From contig NZ_AWFF01000076.1 in NCBI RefSeq assembly GCF_000682755.1, positions 1-64,000 of the forward strand: DNA of 64,000 bases. The letters run 5' to 3'. Below the pieces are notes generated by a model. That model did not search any database, was not told the origin of the DNA, and saw only the letters and a list, made by a program, of their open reading frames with translations. This document shows, one piece after another, positions 34,712 through 42,870 of this stretch. Both the position numbers and the translations under genes were made by a program. The DNA comes from Hyphomonas beringensis (lineage in GTDB: Bacteria; Pseudomonadota; Alphaproteobacteria; Caulobacterales; Hyphomonadaceae). Position 1 is the stretch's first letter. Each line of letters opens with the position of its first letter.

Positions 34712-34784
34712 ACCAACGACACAGGAATATTTTGCGTGGCTACGGCCTCGCTGTCGTTGAATCTGGACGAGGAAACCAGCAAAA

Positions 34785-36080
34785 ATGAAAATTCTTATAT
34801 GCAGCGCGATCACCGCGCTCGCCCTGCCGGTCATGGCCGGTACGGCCTATGCGCAAGGGTGTAGTTCTGTCTATGTCGGCGCGACTGACTATGATCAATC
34901 CCGACCACTGACGCTCGACGCGGCTATTGCTCGCGCCGCCAATGCTTCGCCTGAAGTTCTGACGGCGGCTCTCGAGGCGAAAGCTTCATCGGCCGACGCC
35001 GATCAGGCGAGCCGTTGGCTTAATCCATCTCTGTCTGTCGAAACCGAGAACTTTGCCGGCAGCGGATCGCTTGAAGGCTTCAATGCCTACGAGACGACCC
35101 TGGTAGTGGCGCAGACCTTACAGCTTGGCGATAAACGAAGACTTTCCGAGCGGGCCGCCAGAGCTGAAGCCGCATTGGCGAGTGCCGAATGTTCTGTACG
35201 AAGCCTGGAAGCTCAGAAACTCGCAGGGGAACTCTATCTGGAACTTCGTGCCGCTTACGACATGGCCGAGGTCGCTCAGGCCTCAGCCGATCTCGCATCC
35301 GAGTTCTCTGGCGTCGTCCAGCGCCGCGTGGACGCTGGAGCGTCGGCTCCGCCTGAGTTGCTGCGCGCGCGGGCTGAAGCAGCAGCGCTTCAGGCGGTTG
35401 CGGATGGTGCGCGGGGCCAGGTCGAAGCCAAAGGGCTAGCGCTTGCGTCCGTTTGGGGTAGTCCAGAGATCGACTTTGTCTTGTCTGGCACTGCGGAAAT
35501 CGTAACAGATCCGGCGGGTGGGTCGGCTCAACCAGATTCTGGCGTTCATCCGTCACTTGCGGCGGCTAAGGCCGGAGCGACGGCTCGTAGCGCGGCGACG
35601 GACCGGGCCCGCGCCGGCGCATGGCCTGATATAACCGTATCGGCTGGTGTCCGAAGATTTGAGGACACGGGCGATAGCGCGTTTCTGGCGGGTGTCAGTG
35701 TTCCTTTGCCGGTCTTTGACCGCAATCAGGACGCAACGCGGGCGGCGGGATTACGTACCCAGAGTGCCGAGCTATCAGCACAGACTGTTGAGGCAAGGTT
35801 GCGGGCCGAGCAAGCGAGCCTCGCCGCGCAGGTGCGGGCTGCGAAGTCTCGCTTGCAGCGTCTCGAGGGCGAAGCGCTGCCGCTCGCAGAAGAAGCCTAT
35901 ACAGCTGCGGCAGAGGGCTACCGGGTTGGCAAGTTCGACCTCACAGCCACGCTCGATGCGCGGCGCAGTCTGATTGAAACCCGCGCCGCCGTAATCGATG
36001 CCCGGCTGGCGCTCCAGACATACACGCTGCGGTTGCGTGCGCTGATTGGCGCCGCGCCGTTCGAAGGAGAGATCCAATGA
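34785..36080 (+). CDS. czcC: CzcC-like outer-membrane efflux protein (TolC family)
   Basis: 431 aa with a signal peptide (ITALALPVMAGTAYAQ). The protein is a TolC-type outer-membrane factor: long helical repeats (LEAKASSADADQASRWLNPSL; LFDRNQDATR near 300) and a C-terminal repeat with FDLTATLDARRSLIETRAAVIDARLALQTY, typical of CzcC/CusC. It forms the outer channel for the efflux complex encoded by the next two genes. Its stop overlaps the following gene by 4 bp (ATGA). Confidence 0.9.
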   Translation: MKILICSAITALALPVMAGTAYAQGCSSVYVGATDYDQSRPLTLDAAIARAANASPEVLTAALEAKASSADADQASRWLNPSLSVETENFAGSGSLEGFNAYETTLVVAQTLQLGDKRRLSERAARAEAALASAECSVRSLEAQKLAGELYLELRAAYDMAEVAQASADLASEFSGVVQRRVDAGASAPPELLRARAEAAALQAVADGARGQVEAKGLALASVWGSPEIDFVLSGTAEIVTDPAGGSAQPDSGVHPSLAAAKAGATARSAATDRARAGAWPDITVSAGVRRFEDTGDSAFLAGVSVPLPVFDRNQDATRAAGLRTQSAELSAQTVEARLRAEQASLAAQVRAAKSRLQRLEGEALPLAEEAYTAAAEGYRVGKFDLTATLDARRSLIETRAAVIDARLALQTYTLRLRALIGAAPFEGEIQ

Positions 36081-37381
36081 AACTGAATTTATTCTATGCG
36101 GCGCTGCTTTCGCCAGCGCTTTTGTATCTTAGTGCTTGCGGCAGTGACGCCTCCGATTCGTCTGGTGCAAACCGGACGCCCCCACAAGCCGAAGATGGCC
36201 ATGACGACCACGAAGACGGTAGTGATGAGGAGCATGAAAGCCATGATGAGGCCGATGGCGACGATCATGAGGGACATGAAGAAGGAGGCGGTCATACCGA
36301 ACACGAAGGTGAAGGCGGCGATCATGTCGAGCTGACCGCCGAGGAGGCGGAAGCTGCCGGTATCCGGACCGGGCGAGCCCAAACCGGAGCGGTTTCGGGC
36401 CAGCTGGAACTGCCGGCCGAGATCCGTTTCGATGCGGACCGTGTCGCAAGGGTCTCGCCACAGGTCGAGGGCACCGTTGCTCAGCTCTATGCAGGCGAAG
36501 GCGATATCGTGAAAGCCGGCGCCACGCTTGCCCGGCTGACCAGTCGTGAACTCGCCGGCCTAAAGGCCGATTATCTGAATGCCCTGAGCGCCGAGCGCCT
36601 CGCGCAAGCCGAGCTTGAGCGTGAGGAAAACCTCTGGGAGCAGAAAATCACCGCCGAGGCCGATCTGCAATCGGCGCGTGCGGCATTCGCCGCAGCCAAT
36701 GCCGGCCGGGAAGCTGCTGAAAACAGGCTTCATGCGATCGGCATTGGTCATGGCACACTGGACAAGCTTAATGAAGCTGCGGATGGGTCACTTGCACAAG
36801 CCTATGTGACGGCTCCCCTTGCCGGAGAGGTGATTCAGCGGAGCGTTTCTCTTGGAGAAACCGTATCGGCTGGCGGCGCGCCCATCTTTGTCATCATCGA
36901 TGATAGCGTCGTCTGGGCCGACATCGCCGTCTACAAGGAAGATCTCGGCAAGGTCAGCGAAGGCCAGACCGTGACATTCCAGCAGGAGGGTGGCCGCGTC
37001 CTGGCCGAGGGGACAATTTCAAATGTCCTGCCTGTCATCAATGAGGCATCCCGCACTGCGACCGCGCGGGTCATTGTCGACAATGCCGAACACAGGCTGA
37101 AGCCCGGTCAGTTCGTAACGGCGCGGATCGACACGGGAGAGGGGCGCCCCGTCGTGCGCGTTCCCTCCGATGCGATCGTCAGCGTCGAGGACAGGATTTC
37201 GGTCTTCGTCCCGACCGATGACGGGTTCGAACCGCGCGAGGTCCGCACAGGGGACAGCGCGAGGGGCTATACCGAGATCATTTCCGGGCTCGAGGCCGAC
37301 GAAGCATTCGTTGCCGAAGGCGCCTTCACCCTGAAAGCGCAGCTTGAAAAAGACGCTTTCGGCGACGGCCACGCACACTAG
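36077..37381 (+). CDS. czcB: CzcB-like membrane fusion lipoprotein with His/Asp/Glu-rich N-terminus
   Basis: 434 aa. The signal ends in the lipobox LSAC, so it is lipid-anchored. Residues about 35-90 form a highly charged segment with HDDHED, EEHESHDE and DHEGHEE runs, a likely metal-collecting arm. The rest is a standard membrane fusion protein: barrel-sandwich LYAGEGDIVKAGATLARL, hairpin helices, and VTAPLAGEVIQRSVSLGETV. It links the RND pump to the outer-membrane factor and carries a metal-binding arm as in CzcB/CnrB. Confidence 0.9.
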   Translation: MKLNLFYAALLSPALLYLSACGSDASDSSGANRTPPQAEDGHDDHEDGSDEEHESHDEADGDDHEGHEEGGGHTEHEGEGGDHVELTAEEAEAAGIRTGRAQTGAVSGQLELPAEIRFDADRVARVSPQVEGTVAQLYAGEGDIVKAGATLARLTSRELAGLKADYLNALSAERLAQAELEREENLWEQKITAEADLQSARAAFAAANAGREAAENRLHAIGIGHGTLDKLNEAADGSLAQAYVTAPLAGEVIQRSVSLGETVSAGGAPIFVIIDDSVVWADIAVYKEDLGKVSEGQTVTFQQEGGRVLAEGTISNVLPVINEASRTATARVIVDNAEHRLKPGQFVTARIDTGEGRPVVRVPSDAIVSVEDRISVFVPTDDGFEPREVRTGDSARGYTEIISGLEADEAFVAEGAFTLKAQLEKDAFGDGHAH

Positions 37382-37393
37382 GAGACCCGCAAA

Positions 37394-40300
37394 ATGATCA
37401 ATTTGATGCACCGCCTTGCGGGTGGCCGGCTGCTTGCCGCCATTGCCGCACTCGCCCTGTCGATCGGGGGGCTGTTTGCCTTTCGCAGCCTGCCTGTCGA
37501 CGCTTTTCCCGATCCCTCACCTTCTCTGGTCCAAGTCTTCACCGAAACTGAAGGCCTGTCGCCCGAAGAGGTCGAACGCTATGTCACCTATCCGATCGAG
37601 ACGGCCATGTCCGGCCTGCCCAAGGTCGACGAGATCCGCTCGACATCCAATTTTGGCCTGTCTGTCATCAATATCTATTTCGAGGACGGCACGGACGTCT
37701 ATTTTGCCCGCCAGGTCGTCGGCGAGCGCCTCGGCGAGGCCGCCGACGCCATTCCCGACGGTTTCGGCACACCCAAGATGGGGCCGATTTCGACCGGCCT
37801 TGGTATCATCATGTACTACCGGCTCGTCGATGAGACCGGCGAGCGGTCGCTGGTTGAGCTGCGCGAGATTGCCGACTGGATGATCAAGTATCCGCTTCAG
37901 TCGGTTGAAGGGGTGACGGAGGTTCTGTCACTAGGGGGGTTCGAGAAGCAGTACCAGGTCCGCCTCGATCCCGATCAGCTGACATCCTATGACCTCAGCG
38001 TCGGCGAGGTGATTGCCGCCCTGGAGAGCGCCAATCGGACGGCCGGCGCGCAATTCATCGAAATTGGCGCCGAACAGTACACAGTGCGCGGGGTCGGGCT
38101 CGCTCGCTCCCTCGATGATCTGCGTGAAACGCCGGTCAAGACCGTGGATGGACGAACCGTCCGCGTCAGCGACCTCGGTGAAGTCGCGATAGGTGGCGGC
38201 GTCCGGCAGGGGCTCGCAACTGCCAATGGCGAAGGGGAGACCGTCGCCGGTCTCGTCCTGAAACTTTATGGCACAAACACGTCTGAGGTGATCGAGAACG
38301 CGCAAGCGCGCTTCGACGAGATCAACCTGTCGCTTCCCGACGGTGTCAAAGCCGTTCCGTATTATGATCAGGGCGCGCTGGTGAATAAGGCAGCCGCGAC
38401 CGTGACGACCGCCCTCTGGCAGGGCGCGCTCCTGGTCGCGGTCATCGTCTTCCTGTTCCTCGGCGGCTGGCGTCCAAGCCTCGTGGTTGTCATGGCCATA
38501 CCCTTCTCGGTCGGCTTTGCCTTCATCGCGATGAAATTCCTCGGCATCGGGGCCAATCTGATGACGCTGGGCGGGGTGGCGATCGCCATCGGGATGATGG
38601 TCGACGGCGCCATCGTCATCGCCGAGAACGTGGATCGCGGCTTGCGCGAACGACGCGAGGGTGAAGATAGCCGCACGACGGTCGCGCGAGCGAGCGCCGA
38701 AGTGATCGCGCCGCTGATTGCTGCCGTCCTCGTGGTGATCATTGTCTTCCTGCCGCTCTTTTCGCTACAGGGCACTGAAGGCAAGACGTTTCGGCCGCTC
38801 GCCGCTTCTGCCGCGCTCGCCATGACAGGGTCGCTGATCTATGCCGCGCTCATCGCTCCGGCGATGGCGCTCGGCCTCATGCGTCCGCCCAAGAGCAATA
38901 GCCAGGAGAGCGACAGCCGGCTTGTTTCGCTGATCAAGCCGCTTGCGGCCTTCTTCGTCCGGCGACGTCTCGCGGCGGTCGGGCTAGCAGGCGTCCTGCT
39001 TCTGGTTGGGGGCCTCTCAGCGACACGCCTTGGCTCGGAGTTCACGCCTGCGCTGGAGGAAGGCGATGTCCTGTTGCGTGTGACGATGGCGCCGTCCATC
39101 TCGCTAACCGAAGCAAAGGAAACGTCGACCCGCATCGAGGCAAGACTGCTTGAAGCCTTCCCCGAGATCAGTTCCATTGTCAGCCGGATCGGTCGTGGGG
39201 AAGTCGGCGCGCATGCCGACCCGGTCAACAGTATCGAGGCCTTCGTGGCGCTCAAACCCCGAAGCGAATGGCGCACTGGCATCAGCCCGGATGAACTCCG
39301 GGCGTCGATCTCCGAGAATCTCGGCGGCTTTCCAGGCGTCAGGGTCAATGTTGGCCAGCCAATCGCCATGTCGGTTGATGAGCTCCTGACCGGCACAAAG
39401 GCGCAACTGGCGGTCAAGATCTTCGGTCCGGATACGGCGGTCCTGCTCGAAGGCTCGCAGGACTTGCAGTCCATTCTTCAGGAGGTTCCAGGGGCGACCG
39501 ACGTCCAGGCCGATCAGATCACCGGCGCGCCGCAGCTTGTGGTCTCGCTCAACCGTCCTGCGCTCGGCCGGTATGGACTGAGCGTGGAGGAGGCGCTCGA
39601 TGCCTTGCGTTCCGGCGTCGGCGGGGCAGAGGCTGGTGCCGTTTTCGAGGGGGTACGTCAGTTCCCTGTCATCGTGCGCTATGCCGAAGAGGACCGCAAC
39701 ACGCCCGCGGCCATCGGACGGATTATTCTGGAATCGTCCAGCGGCGCACGGGTTCCACTCGAAAGCGTGGCAAACATCAGGGAGATTGTCGGTCCACGTC
39801 AGATCACGCGCGAGAATGGTGAGCGATTCATCACCGTTCAGCTCAATGTGAGAGGACGCGATATTGGCAGCTATGTCGCTGATGCGCAGCAATCGGTCGC
39901 CAGCCAGCTCGACCTGCCGGCTGGTTATCGCGTCGAATGGGGCGGACAGTTCGAACTCCAGCAGGAAGCGAATGCGCGGTTCGCGGTCGTGATCCCGATC
40001 ACGCTCGGTATCGTATTCCTGATCCTGCTATTGACGTTCGGGCGCATGAAATCGGCCATCCTGATCCTGCTCAACATTCCGCTGGCGCTGACCGGCGGGG
40101 CGATGGCGCTCTGGATTGCAGGCCTGCCGATCTCGGTGCCTGCGACGGTCGGCTTTATTGCCCTGTTCGGTATCGCGCTCGGCAATGGCATGGTGCTGGT
40201 CAGTTTCATGGATGATTTTGCCAGGGAGGGCCGTGGTCGCGATGAACTTGCCGTCGAGGCGGCAGGCTTGCGGGCACGTCCTGTGCTGATGACCGCCCTT

Positions 40301-40507
40301 ACGACGGCGCTCGGCCTTGCGCCGCTGCTCTTCGCAAGTGGTGTCGGTGCTGAAGTGCAGCGGCCACTGGCCACGGTGGTCATGGGCGGGCTGGTCTCCT
40401 CGACCGTGCTAACTTTGCTGGTGCTACCCGCCCTTCACCGCTGGTTCGCACCAAAGCCCGACGCGCACCATTCCTTGTTGGAGGCCGAGCATGTTCATCC
40501 ATCGTGA
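37394..40507 (+). CDS. czcA: CzcA-like heavy-metal RND efflux pump
   Basis: 1037 aa, normal length for an HME-RND pump. Twelve membrane helices and two large periplasmic loops are visible; TM4 has AIAIGMMVDGAIVIAENVDR, whose acidic residues conduct protons. The N-terminal motif VDAFPDPSPSLVQVFTETEGLSPEEVE and GGFEKQYQVRLDPDQL are family-typical. The GMMVDG motif differs from the copper type (GAMVDA, as in the second pump at 46143), which favours a divalent ion such as Zn, Co or Cd. The metal cannot be fixed from sequence alone. Confidence 0.92.
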   Translation: MINLMHRLAGGRLLAAIAALALSIGGLFAFRSLPVDAFPDPSPSLVQVFTETEGLSPEEVERYVTYPIETAMSGLPKVDEIRSTSNFGLSVINIYFEDGTDVYFARQVVGERLGEAADAIPDGFGTPKMGPISTGLGIIMYYRLVDETGERSLVELREIADWMIKYPLQSVEGVTEVLSLGGFEKQYQVRLDPDQLTSYDLSVGEVIAALESANRTAGAQFIEIGAEQYTVRGVGLARSLDDLRETPVKTVDGRTVRVSDLGEVAIGGGVRQGLATANGEGETVAGLVLKLYGTNTSEVIENAQARFDEINLSLPDGVKAVPYYDQGALVNKAAATVTTALWQGALLVAVIVFLFLGGWRPSLVVVMAIPFSVGFAFIAMKFLGIGANLMTLGGVAIAIGMMVDGAIVIAENVDRGLRERREGEDSRTTVARASAEVIAPLIAAVLVVIIVFLPLFSLQGTEGKTFRPLAASAALAMTGSLIYAALIAPAMALGLMRPPKSNSQESDSRLVSLIKPLAAFFVRRRLAAVGLAGVLLLVGGLSATRLGSEFTPALEEGDVLLRVTMAPSISLTEAKETSTRIEARLLEAFPEISSIVSRIGRGEVGAHADPVNSIEAFVALKPRSEWRTGISPDELRASISENLGGFPGVRVNVGQPIAMSVDELLTGTKAQLAVKIFGPDTAVLLEGSQDLQSILQEVPGATDVQADQITGAPQLVVSLNRPALGRYGLSVEEALDALRSGVGGAEAGAVFEGVRQFPVIVRYAEEDRNTPAAIGRIILESSSGARVPLESVANIREIVGPRQITRENGERFITVQLNVRGRDIGSYVADAQQSVASQLDLPAGYRVEWGGQFELQQEANARFAVVIPITLGIVFLILLLTFGRMKSAILILLNIPLALTGGAMALWIAGLPISVPATVGFIALFGIALGNGMVLVSFMDDFAREGRGRDELAVEAAGLRARPVLMTALTTALGLAPLLFASGVGAEVQRPLATVVMGGLVSSTVLTLLVLPALHRWFAPKPDAHHSLLEAEHVHPS

Positions 40508-40739
40508 ACTTCGCTTCGCGGTCATGTCCGTTTCTCTCGCAGCCCTGGCCGGCTGCGAGAGTCTCGACAACGTGATGGGGGCCCTTTCAAGTGAGCAGGC
40601 GGCCAAGGTGCAGGAGGAATGCGGCCTGATACCACCAAAGAGCCGTGTAAAAAACGCGGTACACGCGCGGCGACGCGCGTATCTCGATTGCAAGCGCAAG
40701 GTGCTGGAAGAGGAGGCCGATCCTGAGCCACGCACATGA
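40491..40739 (+). CDS. Small putative lipoprotein at the end of the czc-like operon
   Basis: 82 aa; it starts inside the last 17 bp of czcA, so translation is coupled. The signal ends LAALAGC, a lipobox. The mature part is charged and helical (SSEQAAKVQEECGLIPPKSRVKNAVHARRRAYLDCKRKVLEEE) with two further Cys. No domain is recognised. It may be an accessory of the efflux complex. The frame overlaps the start of a decayed CDF gene. Confidence 0.6.
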   Translation: MFIHRELRFAVMSVSLAALAGCESLDNVMGALSSEQAAKVQEECGLIPPKSRVKNAVHARRRAYLDCKRKVLEEEADPEPRT

Positions 40740-41226
40740 TCATGACGATCTTGATCCCGCGAGCGATGATCGTCGGGTCTCCATTGCCATCTGGTCAATA
40801 AGAGTGTCATACGAATCACTGATCCGCCCGCCGTTGGTGGCTGGATGATCGTTATTCTTGGCGGTGTTGCGCTGGTCATTGCAGAGCTTACAGCCCTCCT
40901 GATCTATTCGGTGCAGAATGGGAGCGTGAATATCCGGGCGCTCCTCCTTCACAATCTGTCCGACGCACTCGCATCTGTAGCCGTGGTTGCGGGCGACGCG
41001 CTCATCCTCATCTATGACTGAAAACTGTTCGATCCGTTCGTGACGATTGGTATCGCGGTAACATTCTCTGCCTGTCGTTCCGCGAAATCGGCGGGCGATC
41101 CACATGTTGTGGCTAGGTAGTCCGCCGGACATTGACAACGGTGCCGTCATTGAGGCGATGCGGAGCGGTGATGGTGTCGTGGATGTCCATCAATTGCATC
41201 TCCGGCAGATGCAGGAGCCCCTTTTG
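40723..41226 (+). pseudogene. Decayed CDF (czcD-type) exporter gene
   Basis: Reading from a CTG at 40723 the product begins LSHAHDHDDLDPASDDRRVSI, then continues with GGVALVIAELTALLIYSVQN and the CDF motif HNLSDALASVAVVAG. The frame stops at a TGA (41020-41022) where homologues have Trp. After the stop, the sequence still encodes SPPDIDNGAV...VVDVHQLHL, the CDF C-terminal domain, in another frame. Membrane helices 1-3 are also partly deleted. It is a clear remnant of a czcD-like gene, linked to the functional efflux genes upstream. Confidence 0.75.
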
Positions 41227-41643
41227 TCAGCTATCTTCGAACAGTTTGTCGGTGAGTGCGCAATCGGGTGTTTCAGCGCCGGTGCAACCAGCCATGATCT
41301 CGCCGAGCCGTCGATCCATCTGCTTCAGATCGGCGATGCGTTTACGGATATCGCCCCGATGTGCTTCTGCCAGCGCCCTGACCTCCGCGCAGCTCGGCCT
41401 GCCATCATTGATGCCAAGTAGCGAGCGTACATCTTCCACGGAGAAGCCGAGGCTGCGGGCTCGCAATATGAAACGCAGTCGTACCTGATCTTCATTCGAA
41501 TACAGCCGGTGGCCACTTGCCGTGCGGGCTGGTTCGGGCAGCAATTCGATCTTTTCATAATAGCGGATCGTTTCAAGATTGCAGCCGAGCCGCCCGGCCA
41601 GTTCAGCCCGTTTGAGTGCTGCTCGCGGCGATGTGATGGCCAT
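41227..41643 (-). CDS. merR: MerR, mercury-responsive regulator
   Basis: 138 aa from the ATG at 41643; the longer frame to 41700 would run through the operator, so the shorter start is preferred. The N-terminal helix-turn-helix reads RAELAGRLGCNLETIRYYEKI. Three conserved Cys, C85, C120 and C128 (in PSCAEVR and GCTGAETPDC), correspond to the Hg(II) site of MerR. It is divergent from merT and controls the promoter between them, repressing without Hg and activating with Hg. Confidence 0.9.
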   Translation of the reverse strand: MAITSPRAALKRAELAGRLGCNLETIRYYEKIELLPEPARTASGHRLYSNEDQVRLRFILRARSLGFSVEDVRSLLGINDGRPSCAEVRALAEAHRGDIRKRIADLKQMDRRLGEIMAGCTGAETPDCALTDKLFEDS

Positions 41644-41657
41644 GATGAAATACCCAC

Positions 41658-41688
41658 TTGTGTCTGTACCAACTACAGAGCGTAACGT
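41658..41688 (+). promoter_or_regulatory. mer operator/promoter
   Basis: A TTGTGT -35 (41658-41663) and a TAACGT -10 (41683-41688) are spaced by 19 bp, with a palindrome TCTGTA-CCAAC-TACAGA at 41663-41679 in the spacer. This is the MerR layout: the overlong spacer makes the promoter dependent on MerR and Hg. It reads toward merT, whose ATG is at 41724. The -35 and -10 are weaker than in Tn501. Confidence 0.75.
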
Positions 41689-41723
41689 GATCATGATCAA
41701 TAAAGCAATGGGAACAGCTGGTC

Positions 41724-42098
41724 ATGGCAGGTACGGAAAACAGCCCAGCAAATGAGCGTCGCTCAAGGTGGCTTGTTGCCGGTGGCACGCTGGGGGCATT
41801 CCTTGCATCATCCTGCTGCATCGTGCCGCTTGTGCTGATCAGTCTCGGTGTTTCCGGAGCGTGGATTGGCCAGTTGACGGCGCTGGAACCCTACAAGCCC
41901 CTTTTTCTTCTGGTCGCGATCGGATTTCTCGCGGCTGGGTTCTGGGATGTCTATTTTCGAAAAACCAGTGTCTGCGAGGATGGTAGCTATTGCGCCCGTT
42001 TGCAGTCGTCAGTCGTCAAGCAGGTCGCCCTGTGGAGCGGCGCGCTTGTCGTGCTGGCGGCCTTGACCATCGATGTATGGGCACCGTTATTTTACTAG
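41724..42098 (+). CDS. merT: MerT mercury transporter
   Basis: 124 aa with three hydrophobic segments. The first helix has the Hg-binding Cys pair SSCCIVP (C31-C32), and the cytoplasmic loop has SVCEDGSYC, as in MerT. It takes up Hg(II) from MerP at the inner membrane for reduction by MerA. It is the first gene of the mer operon. Confidence 0.95.
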   Translation: MAGTENSPANERRSRWLVAGGTLGAFLASSCCIVPLVLISLGVSGAWIGQLTALEPYKPLFLLVAIGFLAAGFWDVYFRKTSVCEDGSYCARLQSSVVKQVALWSGALVVLAALTIDVWAPLFY

Positions 42099-42112
42099 CC
42101 AGGGAGACAAGT

Positions 42113-42436
42113 ATGAAACGCACATGGATGATCGCCGGACTGGCAGGTCTGGCACTCGCGGGGGGGCTCGCAGTCGCCGGCGCGCAGAATGCTCCGGATG
42201 CCTCGGTGGAGGTCGAACAGGCGACAGCCCGTTTTACGATCGGAAACATGACCTGCGCGACATGTCCGATTGCTGTCAGGAAAGCGATGATGCGTGTCGA
42301 GGGCGTTAAATCTGTCGATATCGATTATGCGGCCAGGACCGCAGAGGTGGTTTACGATACGGCGGCGACAACGCCTGAGCTGATCGCTGCGGCTTCAACC
42401 GATGTAGGATACCCGGCAAGCGTTACGGACGGTTGA
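42113..42436 (+). CDS. merP: MerP periplasmic mercury-binding protein
   Basis: 107 aa from the ATG at 42113 (GGGAGA just upstream). A signal peptide (MIAGLAGLALAGGLAVAGAQ) is followed by one HMA domain with the motif IGNMTCATCPIAVRKAM, whose two Cys bind Hg(II). It hands Hg to MerT. The gap from merT is 14 bp. Confidence 0.95.
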   Translation: MKRTWMIAGLAGLALAGGLAVAGAQNAPDASVEVEQATARFTIGNMTCATCPIAVRKAMMRVEGVKSVDIDYAARTAEVVYDTAATTPELIAAASTDVGYPASVTDG

Positions 42437-42524
42437 ACACGCAGCATCTGGAATATCCTGATGAGGCACCTGCCAGTCGATGTTCGCATACATCGTCAGA
42501 TTTTCACACAAGGCTTTCACTTTG

Positions 42525-42845
42525 ATGTCAAAATGGACTGACCGAAAACTGCTGATAACGGGTCTGGCCGGTACCGTCATTGCGACACCTTCTTGTTTTG
42601 CATCAATGAGCATGTGCCTCAGCCCCGGCCGGGTACCAAAAATGGACAGGCTGAACCTTGAAGCTGCCTGCGCCGAGTGCACTCGGCGGGGCATCCAGGT
42701 GAACACATCGATGCGTACGAGCGATCCCGCGGTCTTCGCCGCAGGCGAATGCGGCGACAGCGGCCCCAACCTGATCCCGGCCACGCCTCCGACATCGGGT
42801 CGATGGTGTGATTTTGAATACTTGATCGAGGCCGCGTCGCCATGC
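42525..42845 (+). pseudogene. Fused remnants of merF and a flavoprotein disulfide reductase
   Basis: The frame from 42525 encodes MSKWTDRKLLITGLAGTV followed by IATPSCF, matching the start of MerF up to its first Cys region. It then joins, in the same frame, a piece of a pyridine-nucleotide disulfide oxidoreductase: GRVPKMDRLNLEAACAEC, TRRGIQVN and TSDPAVFAAGECGD. Both homologies are truncated. The chimera sits where merF or part of merA would lie, so the mer operon was assembled from at least two donor cassettes. It is unlikely to be functional. Confidence 0.65.
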
Positions 42846-42870
42846 CTGGTCACAAGCCAAGGAAGAAATA

